The notes under the pieces: model-generated
What the model was told of the DNA's origin: nothing
What the model saw: only the letters and a program-made list of their open reading frames with translations
Databases searched by the model: none
Assembly: GCA_910588855.1 (NCBI GenBank)
Contig: CAJUSR010000001.1
Location: 124,001-188,000 of the forward strand
Direction: 5' to 3'
Origin: an uncultured Kineothrix sp.
Lineage (GTDB): Bacteria > Bacillota > Clostridia > Lachnospirales > Lachnospiraceae
Length of the DNA stretch: 64,000 nucleotides
Made by a program: the position numbers and the translations under genes
Shown: positions 16,002 through 24,861 of the stretch, in pieces
Layout: each line of letters begins with the position of its first letter
Numbering within the stretch: the first letter of the stretch is position 1

Positions 16002-17057
16002 TTAGCAGACGGTAGCAATAAACCAAGAATCCACCTCATGCGGTACACAAAGAGGGGCAGCGGACAACTGCAAGAATCGCCGTGCCGGTCGCCTTTCTAC
16101 CCACTGTTCGGGGATTCTTGACCCCTCGACAACCGCAATCGTCTTTCCTGCTTCATCCACGATACCGACCGCCCCATAGTACATTGAATAATTGGCTTCC
16201 GTGGATAACAGGGCAACCATGTTAGTAGGAACTAACGGCTTATTTTCCGGCTTTTCCTTATTCGTCCAATCATCTAAGAACCATTCATTGTAGGAATAAA
16301 TATCTAACCCCTCTCCTTGTATAGTCCCTATGTAGGTAACGCCGTTTGGCAGTTCCCTCGGCTTAATAACCGCAAGGTCGTAGCGTTCAACGTCAAGCAG
16401 TTTCTGTACTTCCTCGTCCATGATGAACGCTTCCAAGGCTTCATCTCCCATAATGCACATATTACAATTTACAAAGCCTGTTTTCTGCACCTGCTTACGC
16501 CATGCCTTTAACTGTGCAATCTTACCGCCTTTTTTGGTTTTCCAATTCTCGGTAGATTTCAGTGTTACTTTATTAGTAAACTGAAAATCAATTTCCTCCT
16601 GTATCGCCTTTCCGTTTTTATCAAGAATCGGAATTTTCCCCGTAAATAAGGACTGGCAGCACATCCATTCTTCCCTGCGTGTAATCGTTTCGTCCAATTT
16701 TGCAAAATCACGCTGCATTTTCTCAACAGCCCTCTGATTAGGAGATTTACCGTTGTAAAGGCTCTCGCCGGGTGTCCGCTTCAAAATATCATCCACGGTC
16801 GTAACTGTGTTCGGTGCTACAAGGGGCGGTTCGTATGTGTTGGTCTGATAACCCTCATTGTCGATTGTTGCCCCTCCAATTTTTCTATGTACGAAAGGTG
16901 CTAACTGCCGATTTCCCTTTACAAAGTCAACATCTACTTTCTGCGTATCGAATGTTTCGGTATTGCGGAAAAAGGTTGACTTGATGAAAGTATGCACTTT
17001 TGGCATACGCTCCACTAATTTCCCCATTGTCCGGGGGTCGTAAATGCTGATTGCCAT
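16002..17057 (-). CDS. Major capsid protein (lambda gpE family)
   Basis: 351 residues; DPRTMGKLVERMPKVHTFIKSTFF at the N-terminus, LAPFVHRKIGGATIDNEGYQTNTYEPPLVAP, then RREEWMCCQSLFTGKI and GDEALEAFI are typical of the gpE (HK97-fold) major capsid family. Length close to lambda gpE (341). It follows the decoration protein and precedes the connector genes, the lambda order D-E-F. Forms the icosahedral shell. Confidence 0.95.
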   Translation of the reverse strand: MAISIYDPRTMGKLVERMPKVHTFIKSTFFRNTETFDTQKVDVDFVKGNRQLAPFVHRKIGGATIDNEGYQTNTYEPPLVAPNTVTTVDDILKRTPGESLYNGKSPNQRAVEKMQRDFAKLDETITRREEWMCCQSLFTGKIPILDKNGKAIQEEIDFQFTNKVTLKSTENWKTKKGGKIAQLKAWRKQVQKTGFVNCNMCIMGDEALEAFIMDEEVQKLLDVERYDLAVIKPRELPNGVTYIGTIQGEGLDIYSYNEWFLDDWTNKEKPENKPLVPTNMVALLSTEANYSMYYGAVGIVDEAGKTIAVVEGSRIPEQWVERRPARRFLQLSAAPLCVPHEVDSWFIATVC

Positions 17058-17081
17058 AATTTTTTATCTCCTTTTCTACTC

Positions 17082-17471
17082 TTATTCTGTCGGGTTCTCC
17101 CCTGCACCTCCGCTTGTGACTGCTGCGTTTTCCGTATCCACTAAGAAGATACACAACTTTCTAAACGGTGCTTTAAAATCCGCTGCCGTAGTTCCTGCGG
17201 GTACTTCGATTGAATCCCCGAAAAATTCCCCCGTAAGATAGATTACTACCTCCTGCCCTGCGTCTGCGTTCTCCGCTGCCAATCCGTAGACATTTGCCAC
17301 CGTATCAGACGTGACGGCTTTTAACTTTCCATCCGTGCCAAGCACAACGGGCATAAGTTCTAAGATTGTTTCGCCCTCTGCCACTGTGCCCGAATCGGTC
17401 ACAACGGGGTAATCCCCTGCGTGTACCATTTTGGGGTTGTAACTTCCCAACAACTCTTTTCCTGCTGCCAT
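17082..17471 (-). CDS. Head decoration protein (lambda gpD-like)
   Basis: 129 residues, Ala/Gly/Val/Thr-rich beta protein. DYPVVTDSGTVAEGETILELMPVVLGTDGKLKAV and GQEVVIYLTGEFFG match the D-like cement protein that trimerises on the expanded capsid. Located between the protease and capsid genes as in lambda. A variant copy of the 17-bp motif falls in codons 24-29, near the arm that contacts the capsid. Confidence 0.85.
   Translation of the reverse strand: MAAGKELLGSYNPKMVHAGDYPVVTDSGTVAEGETILELMPVVLGTDGKLKAVTSDTVANVYGLAAENADAGQEVVIYLTGEFFGDSIEVPAGTTAADFKAPFRKLCIFLVDTENAAVTSGGAGENPTE
17386..17402. promoter_or_regulatory. 17-bp near-palindrome (parS-like), copy 3 (one mismatch)
   Basis: GTGCCCGAATCGGTCAC, in the head decoration gene. 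One base differs from the other copies; reading frame is again V-T-D-S, with G-T following in place of D-T. Confidence 0.5.
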
Positions 17472-17490
17472 CTTTCTTTACCTCCTGCCG

Positions 17491-18705
17491 TTATTTTGTT
17501 TCCGGGTATAACTTGTCGATAAGGTCGCCGTAAGGGTCCTCTTCCTCGCCGTTATGCCCTTTGTTCGGTGCTGGTGTAACGTCCTTTACGCCGGAATCGT
17601 TTATATCGTCCTCACGGTCATTCAAAAACGACTTGCCCGCCTTTTTCTGTGCTGCCACAATCTGCATAGCAAACGCTTCTGCACTTACAGGCTCTTCATA
17701 TTTTGCCTTATTTGCCATATCCTCGAATCCGGGCAAGGTAATTTCATCAATCGCCTTTATTCTTGCCCTCTCTGCGTCCACGGCTGCGGTCTGATCTGCC
17801 CCGCCCATGCCTGCCATAATCTCATTTTTATAGGCATTGGCTACCTCCGGGTGGTCTTTTTTCAACTCTTCCAATGTCATTTTTTTATCCTCCTTGCTGT
17901 TTTCTGCATTGGGTTTATTATTATGGCTATTGGCATAGCCTAATAATCCTTTTGGCACGGTATGGAATCCGCTAATACTGATAGGTATTGAATTTACAAT
18001 TACCCTTTCTGCGTCCTCTACCTCCGTTTGTACCTCTGTAAACATAACTGCGGTACAAAATCCGGCTTCTACTGCTTCCTGCCCTGTGTACCATGTTTCA
18101 TCTGTCATAAGGCTTTTTATTTCTTCCTCGGACTTATCCGATACCGTCATATAACAATTAACGATTGATTGTTTTATGGTTTCCAGTTCATCCGCTATCT
18201 TTTTCAGTTCGTCCGCCTTGTAATACCCTAATACGCCTGCTGCCGGGTCGTGTATCATAAAGATACCGCCTACCGATATTTCGATTGTATCGCCCGCCAT
18301 AGCTATAATTGTGGCTGCTGACGCACACCAACCGTCAATCTTGACCGTTATTTTTGCCTTATGCTCTTTTAACCGGGTGTAAATGGCTACCGCTGCGAAA
18401 ACGTCGCCACCTCCCGAATTGATACGCACGGTAATTTCTTCAACCGCCCCCAAGGTTTTAAGGTCGTTGTTAAATTCCGCCGGGGTTATCTCGTCCCCGT
18501 ACCAAGAATAATCCGATATTTCGCCATATAAGAGAAGTTCGGCAGTGTTCCCCTCTTGGCTTGCCACAAAATCCCAAAACCTGTGTATCTCGCTTTTATT
18601 CCTCGGTTTCTTCCTCTTCTGTGTCCTGTCTGTCTGCGTCTTTGTCGGGGTCTGATTCCATATCCCTGTTATCCGCATTGGCTTCCTGTCGTTTCTGCCC
18701 TGCAT
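17491..18705 (-). CDS. Head maturation protease, ClpP-like, with scaffold C-terminus
   Basis: 404 residues. Residues ~45-230 form a ClpP/crotonase-fold protease: ITVRINSGGGDVFAAVAIY, the nucleophile Ser in GWCASAAT, the His in FMIHDPAAG and the ETWYTGQEAVEAGFC segment. The charged Ala/Glu-rich rest (~280-404) probably is the scaffolding part, as in lambda C/Nu3. An AAAGGAGG site 9 nt upstream supports the ATG at 18705, inside the portal gene end (about 110 bp overlap). Cleaves portal and scaffold during prohead maturation. Confidence 0.88.
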   Translation of the reverse strand: MQGRNDRKPMRITGIWNQTPTKTQTDRTQKRKKPRNKSEIHRFWDFVASQEGNTAELLLYGEISDYSWYGDEITPAEFNNDLKTLGAVEEITVRINSGGGDVFAAVAIYTRLKEHKAKITVKIDGWCASAATIIAMAGDTIEISVGGIFMIHDPAAGVLGYYKADELKKIADELETIKQSIVNCYMTVSDKSEEEIKSLMTDETWYTGQEAVEAGFCTAVMFTEVQTEVEDAERVIVNSIPISISGFHTVPKGLLGYANSHNNKPNAENSKEDKKMTLEELKKDHPEVANAYKNEIMAGMGGADQTAAVDAERARIKAIDEITLPGFEDMANKAKYEEPVSAEAFAMQIVAAQKKAGKSFLNDREDDINDSGVKDVTPAPNKGHNGEEEDPYGDLIDKLYPETK

Positions 18706-20218
18706 TTCCCCTAACCTCCTTTAACAATTCTTCCTCACGCTTACGCTGTTTTATATTCCTGTAAAAGTCCGTGCCTGTAAGTTCCGCCGTTTCCCTCTGC
18801 CGTGTAGAAAAACCGCCCTCTACCCTCAATTCCGCTGCTTCAACCTCCTTTTTCGGGTCTAACTGCCTCATGCCTGGACCGTTCCACTCTGCGGTACAGT
18901 ATGCGTGTTTTATAATCGGGTCATTGAAAAAGCCGGGGGCGTTTACCCTGCCTTTCGCCACGGCTTCGCTCAACCATTCCTCATAGATTGGTTGGCAGAA
19001 GTCCGCCACAAACCACGCCCGGTACATTTTGATAACCTCGAAAAATTCCAATATGGCGGCCCTTGACGCTGAATAATTGTTACTAAATGCCATAATGAGG
19101 ATTTCGTAAGGTATCTCCAATGCTGCCCCAATCTGCTTAATTACCGCCATTACAAAGGGGTCAAAGTTCGGGTTGGGTCTGCCCGGATTTACCATATTTG
19201 CCTTTTCTCCCTCTCCAAGGTCAATTACCGCTCCGGGGGCAAGTTCTATACTGCCCTCGTCCTCTGCGTCTACTTGCATATCTTCCGGCACGGATTCCCC
19301 AAGCGGTATATCATCACTCGCCCCCTCCTTTTCAATGAATACCGTAAACAGTCCATTGATAACGGCTGCTAATACCTCTGCGTCCGTATACCGTCCAAGC
19401 TGCTTTATGGTTTCAATAACAGGGGATAAAAAAGGAACGCCCCGGACTTGCCCGATACGCTCCCGATTCATAACGTGTATTGCGTTCCTCCTGCCTGTTT
19501 TCTCTCCAAACGCCTTTACCTTTACCCACTCCCTCGGCTGCCTGTCTTGGAATGATAGGGGGTGGAATTTTGAGATATGATAGGCTACCACTTCCCCGGC
19601 ACTGTTTTTTTCTACACCCTCACAAAATAAAGGATTTACCCTCTCTGCGTCCGGGGTGCTTACCCTGTCAGCTTCCACAAGTTCAATCCTTAAATCGTAA
19701 ATACTCCCGATTCTCTTTGTGGTTGTCATAAGTGCAAAGGAATCCCCACTAAGCAGGGCATTAAGTAACGCCAACTGTTGCAACTGATAAAAATTATCTA
19801 TCCGCTCAATATCGCAATTTTCAGATTCCGCCCAATGTGCAAACTCCCTTTCTATCGTTTCCTCTAATTCCCTTGCTTCCTCCTGCGTTATCCCTAAAAA
19901 TTCCTCGTTGATTGTGCTTTTAAGGTGCAACCCCGTACCTACGGCATTTGTCCTAAGCCGTTTTACCGCCCCTGTGGCAATGTTTGACCCTCCGCAATAT
20001 AAATCCCTGCTCCTCTGTCGTAACGTGTCTACATGCTCTTCTATGTCCTCTCTGTGGCTTCCTCCGCCGTGCGTCCACCCTATAACGGCTTTCTTGGTAG
20101 AATTTGCCCCATAATTCCCATATCCGCTATTGATTAGGCTTAACCTCTGCCTTGCAACCTCCCTTTTCAATGCCCTTTCGGGGGAAATTGCATTTATTGC
20201 CCTATCAAACCAATTCAC
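18596..20218 (-). CDS. Portal protein (lambda gpB family)
   Basis: 540 residues, same size as lambda gpB (533). Typical segments: RSRDLYCGGSNIATGAVKRLRTNAVGTGL, LSGDSFALMTT, VEADRVSTP, MVNPGRPNPNFDPFV and IPYEILIMAFSNNYSASRAAILEF. Forms the dodecameric DNA channel at one capsid vertex and docks terminase. GTG start with AAAGGAGG 11 nt upstream. The acidic C-terminus is partly overlapped by the protease gene. Confidence 0.95.
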   Translation of the reverse strand: MNWFDRAINAISPERALKREVARQRLSLINSGYGNYGANSTKKAVIGWTHGGGSHREDIEEHVDTLRQRSRDLYCGGSNIATGAVKRLRTNAVGTGLHLKSTINEEFLGITQEEARELEETIEREFAHWAESENCDIERIDNFYQLQQLALLNALLSGDSFALMTTTKRIGSIYDLRIELVEADRVSTPDAERVNPLFCEGVEKNSAGEVVAYHISKFHPLSFQDRQPREWVKVKAFGEKTGRRNAIHVMNRERIGQVRGVPFLSPVIETIKQLGRYTDAEVLAAVINGLFTVFIEKEGASDDIPLGESVPEDMQVDAEDEGSIELAPGAVIDLGEGEKANMVNPGRPNPNFDPFVMAVIKQIGAALEIPYEILIMAFSNNYSASRAAILEFFEVIKMYRAWFVADFCQPIYEEWLSEAVAKGRVNAPGFFNDPIIKHAYCTAEWNGPGMRQLDPKKEVEAAELRVEGGFSTRQRETAELTGTDFYRNIKQRKREEELLKEVRGNAGQKRQEANADNRDMESDPDKDADRQDTEEEETEE

Positions 20219-20280
20219 AACGCCCTTACCTCCTTTCCGTGCTACAAAATCCTGATTCCGTGTTGCAATCTTTTACACGA

Positions 20281-20325
20281 AAAAAGCACCTTGAAAACGC
20301 CCATGCGTTTCCTTTGGTGCTTTTG
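20281..20325 (-). terminator. Hairpin with T-run in the portal leader
   Basis: AAAGCACC/GGTGCTTT stem with an inner AAACGC/GCGTTT arm, followed on the minus strand by six T. It lies between the late-promoter-like element (20335-20373) and the portal start, so it can end transcription from upstream or act as an antitermination control point. Confidence 0.75.
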
Positions 20326-20334
20326 CTATTTTAT

Positions 20335-20373
20335 ATAATATCATAAAAAATCGGGCAATGGCGGGCAATCTTT
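20335..20373 (-). promoter_or_regulatory. Late-promoter-like element, copy 2
   Basis: A 29-bp sequence (20345-20373) identical to 24833-24861 begins at the stop codon of the lipoprotein gene. On the minus strand it has two ATTGCCCG boxes 10 bp apart and is followed by an extended -10-like TGATATTAT. It points toward the portal gene. Confidence 0.5.
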
Positions 20374-21073
20374 TATTTTCTTTCCTCGTAGGTGTAAACC
20401 CCCGAATTATCGGGCGTTATATCCCCTATTACCTCTTCTGTCCTGCCCTCATTATCTATTTTCCCATACTCCGCTACGTTTTCCATTGAGCCTACAAAAC
20501 AAATCCCCGTGCCGTCATTGCAGACAATCGTAAACCAATTATAACCGCTGTCCTTTACTACGGTATCCGCAAATTCCTTAAAATCTTCCTGCGTGACGTT
20601 CTGCAGGTCCTCCTTGCTGATTTCAATATAGGCTCTTTCCCCTATTTCTTCCGTTCCGCTTCCGTTCATTACCTCCGCCGTCTTTACCTTCGCCTGCGTC
20701 AGAGGGTTTTTATGTACCGCCGGGTAAATCTGCTCTGTACCCTGCATTACCGTATCTACGGCATTGTCCTTTAAGGTCACTTCCAACTGTAATAAGCCGG
20801 CCCATACTGTATAGGCGTTATCGCCGTTTCCCTTGAAAACATACTGCGTCTTTTCATCTACGCCACATTCCGTAACAAGGATAGTAAATACGCTATCCGC
20901 TTCCTCCTGTGACAATCCCATAGTGCTTTTTATGGTCCCTATGGAATCCTCGTAAAACTCGTACTCCGCTTTCAGATTTTCGGATAAGTCAGAAGTGTTT
21001 ACCCCCCCCCCGAACAAGCGTTCAGTGTCAGCATTACGGCGGTGGCGACCGCCAAAACAGAAAACTTTTTCAT
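20373..21073 (-). CDS. Lipoprotein with frame broken at a poly-G tract (possible phase variation)
   Basis: An ATG at 21073 with an AGGAGG site starts a clear lipoprotein signal (MKKFSVLAVATAVMLTLNAC, Cys lipobox). The next codons run into ten G (21002-21011) and, in the present length, stop at once (24 codons). The following frame encodes a 200-residue soluble domain (VNTSDLSENLKAEYEFYED onward). With 8 or 11 G the two join into one protein. I do not recognise the domain. A surface lipoprotein in a head operon could be a superinfection-exclusion moron; that is inference. Poly-G slippage, or a sequencing error, explains the break. Confidence 0.7.
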
Positions 21074-21147
21074 GTCCTTATTACCTCCTAAAAATTTTTC
21101 TCCATTATACCACGTCCGCCCTATGATGTCTTTAGGATTTAAAAATT

Positions 21148-21384
21148 TTATAAATCCCTCGGCACAATCCTATACACCCTATTCCTCCCTTTATTCTTGG
21201 CTACATTCTCCAATGCAGATACCTTATTGCTCCAATACTCTATCTGCCTGCGTATTTCGCCCAAATTTGCCCTTGTAAAAGATTTACCGCCTATTGTATA
21301 GGCTTGGTTGATTGCAACCTCTGTTTCGGCTTTTAGCCACGTTTCCAAGTGCTTCTTTGCTATTTCTAATGTGATTGCTGCCAT
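21148..21384 (-). CDS. Small head protein, DUF6148-like (gpW position)
   Basis: 78 residues: AITLEIAKKHLETWLKAET, QAYTIGGKSFTRANLGEIRRQIEYW and a basic C-terminus. The central IGGKSFTRANLxEIRxQIxYW pattern is shared by small proteins between large terminase and portal in many Gram-positive prophages. In lambda the same slot holds gpW, the head-completion protein. The start overlaps the terminase stop by one base. Confidence 0.75.
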   Translation of the reverse strand: MAAITLEIAKKHLETWLKAETEVAINQAYTIGGKSFTRANLGEIRRQIEYWSNKVSALENVAKNKGRNRVYRIVPRDL

Positions 21385-23231
21385 TATGTAATACCTCCGC
21401 TTCTATTCCCTCGCCGTCTGCCTCTTTTTGGCGGTGTCTGTGTACTGTTTCCTGCTGCCTTTTTGGGTTGCTCCTTTAGGGTCAATCCCGTTATTTCTAT
21501 TGCTGCCTGTGCATAGTTACGGCAATCTAAAGGTTCATTCCGTTTCGTTTCCCCCGTCAGTTCCCAAACAAAATACGGTCTGCCTTTCTTGTATCGTAAT
21601 ACCTGTTTTTCTGCCGTCAATCCCTTAAAATAATCCTCGTCATATCCTCGGATATATCCGTTTTCATCTTTCGGAAAGTGACAGTATCCCGGTCCCTCTT
21701 CCTCAATCTGTAACCTCTGTAATAACAAAGACTTCCCGGTATCTACCCCTAGCGTGAATAGATACGCCTGCTCTCTGTTATTCTTTGACGGCTTCGGGAT
21801 ATACGGGCGGTCTGTGCCGTCCTTTCCCTTTATGGCAAATATTTTCCTTGCCGTCCGTGCCTTGCAGAATCGGTAGACCTTATTTGTAAAATGTCCGCCG
21901 GAATCCATGCAGGCACACACAATACGCAATTCTGTACCGTCCGCTTTCTTGAATTTCTGCAATAGAAATTCATCAAGATTTTTCCATATCTCGGCTTGTT
22001 TCAAATCTCCGTATATCCTCTTGTAGACTATTCCGTAAGATTCATGCCCCACGCCCCAACCGACAACCTCAATTTCAAATCTATCGTCCTGCGTGTCAAT
22101 CCCTGCCGTTATCGCTATGACCTCTTCCGGCACTTCGCAACGGTATTTCTCACGCCGTTTTAACAAATCCTCTTTGTTGGCACTTTCGCCCTCTTCCTCC
22201 CAAGTCTGCCCCAACTCGGTATTGACCCAAGATTTCATCAGCTCCACATTGCCTTTTTTTAGTGCCTGATCCGCTTCGATAAATCCTTTTATAATCTTTT
22301 CCCAACCAAAGAACGTAGACGCTAAAGAATTGAAATGAAAACCCCTCACTTTTCGGTTAGGGTACTTGGCTACATATTTCCCCTCGTTAAAATGGTCTTT
22401 CCATTCAATTTCGGAATGGATACAACCGCACTTTGCACAAGCGTATGTAATGCTTTGTACTTCCCCGTCTGCGTCAACCGTGTATGTAAGGTTTCCCCAT
22501 TCCAACGGCTGCAACTCTCCGCAACTCGGACAAGGTACATTCCATTCCTCCATTGTGGAATGTTCGTACTCCATTTCAATACGTGATACGCCTTTTATGG
22601 TAGGAGTGCTTGTGTCTACCTCCTTACGATTCCAGTATGTCGTTAAACGCTTCCCCGCAAGTATCAGAGGGTCCCCCTCCGCCCCTGCGGTCGGCGGGTA
22701 TGCGTCTATTTCGTCCGCAAGCAGGACACGGATAGGACGGCTTCTAAGTTCTGTCGGGGAATTTGCCCCGGTCATTGTGATACGTCCGCCAGGAAACGCC
22801 TTTTTAAATATCGTGTTTCCGCTTGTCCTGCTCTTCTCGTTTATCTTATCCCTTAAAGCCGGGGTATCCCTTACCATTGGCATAAGCCTATCTTTACTCA
22901 TGGTTTCCGCAAGCGATAATGTCGGCTGCATACATAGCATTGTGCAAGGGTCATAGTGCATATAATAGCCTATGGTATTAAGCAGAAAAGCGTCTGTTTT
23001 CCCCATTTGTGCAGCACTCATTACCACGACCTTTTCAATGGATATATCTGTTATAGCGTCCATGATTTCCCGTTGCCACGGTGCTTTTGACGTATCCCAA
23101 CGTCCGCCCTTGCTACCGGATTCAGAGGAAAGACGGCGGTATTTGTCCGCCCATTGGGATAATGTAAGGTCGGGCGGTGGCTCTAATACCTTAAATATCC
23201 GATTGAAAAGGTCAATCGTTTCCCTCTTCAT
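21384..23231 (-). CDS. Terminase large subunit (lambda gpA family)
   Basis: 615 residues. ATPase: AAQMGKTD (Walker A, ~73-80) and LLADEID (Walker B, ~170). A CPSC...CAKC zinc-binding insert lies at ~235-275. Nuclease domain begins near ITAGIDTQDDRFEIEVVGWG (~380) with later acidic residues. The GpA family cuts at cos sites and pumps DNA into the prohead. Overlaps the small subunit by 20 bp. Confidence 0.95.
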   Translation of the reverse strand: MKRETIDLFNRIFKVLEPPPDLTLSQWADKYRRLSSESGSKGGRWDTSKAPWQREIMDAITDISIEKVVVMSAAQMGKTDAFLLNTIGYYMHYDPCTMLCMQPTLSLAETMSKDRLMPMVRDTPALRDKINEKSRTSGNTIFKKAFPGGRITMTGANSPTELRSRPIRVLLADEIDAYPPTAGAEGDPLILAGKRLTTYWNRKEVDTSTPTIKGVSRIEMEYEHSTMEEWNVPCPSCGELQPLEWGNLTYTVDADGEVQSITYACAKCGCIHSEIEWKDHFNEGKYVAKYPNRKVRGFHFNSLASTFFGWEKIIKGFIEADQALKKGNVELMKSWVNTELGQTWEEEGESANKEDLLKRREKYRCEVPEEVIAITAGIDTQDDRFEIEVVGWGVGHESYGIVYKRIYGDLKQAEIWKNLDEFLLQKFKKADGTELRIVCACMDSGGHFTNKVYRFCKARTARKIFAIKGKDGTDRPYIPKPSKNNREQAYLFTLGVDTGKSLLLQRLQIEEEGPGYCHFPKDENGYIRGYDEDYFKGLTAEKQVLRYKKGRPYFVWELTGETKRNEPLDCRNYAQAAIEITGLTLKEQPKKAAGNSTQTPPKRGRRRGNRSGGIT

Positions 23232-23706
23232 CTTCTTTTATTTCCTCCTTAAATACTTCCTCAAAATTTGACAACTCGGCTAATGTTTCCTTTATCCTGC
23301 CGTTTAGGTATACAAATATTTTCGCTTTGTCTGTCATGGTTGCCAACTTCTCGGCTTCCTCTGCCGGAATCGCACTTAAACGGCTTTTAAAATTTATCAG
23401 AGTGGCGGACATTATTTTTTCTATGTCCTCCGCCTTGTGCAACTCCCCTTTCTTTACCGACAAGTCCAATTCCTCATTAAGCCTTTTTGCCTTTGTCAGC
23501 TTTGCCCGCTCTTCGTTAAGGTCTATATTTTCTTCGTTCTCCGGGTTGCGGTCCCTCAAATACCTTATGTAAGCGTGTGTTGCTTCCACCAACGAATACA
23601 AACCGCCCTGCTTGGTCTGCAAGATTCCCTTTTCCGTCAACCTCTGCACATTCTTAGGGGTCATATCTAGGAATTTTGCCACCGCATTTTTATCATAGAG
23701 TTTCAA
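23212..23706 (-). CDS. Terminase small subunit (Nu1-like)
   Basis: 164 residues. Winged-helix N-terminus (KNAVAKFLDMTPKNVQRLTEKGIL, then YSLVEATHAYIRYLRD) for cos binding, a coiled-coil middle (LNEERAKLTKAKRLNEELDLSVKKGEL) and an acidic C-terminus that contacts the large subunit. TTG start supported by AAGGGGG 8 nt upstream. Directly precedes the gpA-type large subunit. Confidence 0.88.
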   Translation of the reverse strand: MKLYDKNAVAKFLDMTPKNVQRLTEKGILQTKQGGLYSLVEATHAYIRYLRDRNPENEENIDLNEERAKLTKAKRLNEELDLSVKKGELHKAEDIEKIMSATLINFKSRLSAIPAEEAEKLATMTDKAKIFVYLNGRIKETLAELSNFEEVFKEEIKEDEEGND

Positions 23707-23866
23707 AATCCTACCCCCTTAAAAAAATTTCCGGAATTTTGGAAGTCGATTTTTCCGCCCGGAATCTAGGCAAGTCTTGGGGTCACGGCACCCGCAAGGC
23801 TTTCCGCCCCGTCACAGTACCTTTTGCCCTCCGCCTGCTGCCCCGGCGTTGCTTCTTTCCTGCTGA
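23707..23866. other. Non-coding gap before terminase small subunit (possible cos region)
   Basis: A 160-bp gap in an otherwise gapless operon, directly upstream of the Nu1-like gene, where lambda carries cos. It contains a TTCCGGAA palindrome inside an A/T-rich run near 23725-23745. This is suggestive only; no cohesive-end sequence can be read from one strand of a lysogen. Confidence 0.3.
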
Positions 23867-24718
23867 TTATTCTATATTGCATAATCCCTCTTCGTCCTCG
23901 GTGTATGTGTCGTCTATCTCCCCTGTGTCCGGGTCTACCTCATACTCTCCGCTTATCTTCTGCTTCATCAGTGCATACCGCTTCTCTTCCAGTGAGATAC
24001 GGCGTTGCTCTAACTCATAGGACTTAATGGAATCCAATAGCTTTATAATGCGTCCGTGTATCTTGTTTAGTTCTGCTTCTAATTTCATTGACCTATCAAA
24101 GGCAGATGATTTTATTGTTGTTTCCATAGCCACATCAAGGGCAGGCTTCTTTCCCTCCCCCTCTTCCCCTGTGTATTTCCCGTATGGGTCGCCACCCTCA
24201 TTATCTGCCTTTTTCGGGGTACGCATTTCCACGACCTTATCTGTGTATAACTGCCCCGTATCGTCATTGTTAAGGCTGTTTATACGCTTCTTTAGGTCGT
24301 TTTCCTTGGCTATAAGGGTCTGCAATTCTCTTAACATATTATCCGCCGTATCAAGGGTAATGGATTCTATGAGGGTCTTTTCTTCCTCTGTCAATTCGTC
24401 AAAATAGACCGTAGAATATGCCCCGTGGGTTTCTGCGTTTTTATTCCTCGGCGGGGCCCCGTGACCTTTGGCGTTTTGGTTGCCTTTCTGTCCGCCCTTT
24501 TTCTTTGGCTTATTTTCAAGTGCGTCTTTCCACTTGTCTATACATTTCCATTTGCGGACCTTTGCAGAATCCACGCCCAAGGCTTCCGCTATTTCCGGGT
24601 TGCTCATTAAACCCTCGGAATCTAAAAAAAGCTGCTTTGCCTTTTCCCTATTTTCGTCCTTTTGTCGTGCCACGGCAAAACCTCCTTTCGTTTGTTTATC
24701 CATTTTCCGCCGTTCCAT
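23867..24718 (-). CDS. PBSX-type terminase small subunit-like protein
   Basis: 283 residues. N-terminal HTH (NPEIAEALGVDSAKVRKWKCIDKW, ~38-62), a basic Gly/Lys/Asn linker (KKKGGQKGNQNAKGHG, PPRNKNAETHGAY) and a long helical region. This is the layout of PBSX XtmA-type small terminases. A second, Nu1-like small subunit follows directly, so this one may have another DNA-binding role. It is the first gene after the late-promoter-like element at 24823-24861. The true start may be the ATG a few codons in (MDKQTKGG). Confidence 0.75.
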   Translation of the reverse strand: MERRKMDKQTKGGFAVARQKDENREKAKQLFLDSEGLMSNPEIAEALGVDSAKVRKWKCIDKWKDALENKPKKKGGQKGNQNAKGHGAPPRNKNAETHGAYSTVYFDELTEEEKTLIESITLDTADNMLRELQTLIAKENDLKKRINSLNNDDTGQLYTDKVVEMRTPKKADNEGGDPYGKYTGEEGEGKKPALDVAMETTIKSSAFDRSMKLEAELNKIHGRIIKLLDSIKSYELEQRRISLEEKRYALMKQKISGEYEVDPDTGEIDDTYTEDEEGLCNIE

Positions 24719-24768
24719 TCCCTTAGAATCATCACATTTTTTCAGAATTTCAAAAATGCAACGTCAAA

Positions 24769-24802
24769 GGGCAGCAGGATTTTAATTCTATCCCTGCTGC
24801 CC
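24769..24802 (-). promoter_or_regulatory. Leader hairpin of the late operon
   Basis: GGGCAGCAGG/CCTGCTGCCC, a 10-bp stem with a 14-nt A/T-rich loop, placed between the late-promoter-like element and the first late gene. Only three T follow on the minus strand, so it may be a weak terminator or an antitermination site rather than a simple terminator. Confidence 0.55.
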
Positions 24803-24822
24803 CTGCGGTATTTTACTTTTGC

Positions 24823-24861
24823 ATTATATCACAAAAAATCGGGCAATGGCGGGCAATCTTT
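24823..24861 (-). promoter_or_regulatory. Late-promoter-like element, copy 1
   Basis: Minus strand: two ATTGCCCG boxes 10 bp apart, six T, then an extended -10 TGATATAAT at 24823-24831. The 29-bp part 24833-24861 recurs exactly at 20345-20373. It starts at the stop codon of the sigma-like regulator and faces the terminase genes, the expected site of a late promoter. Confidence 0.6.
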
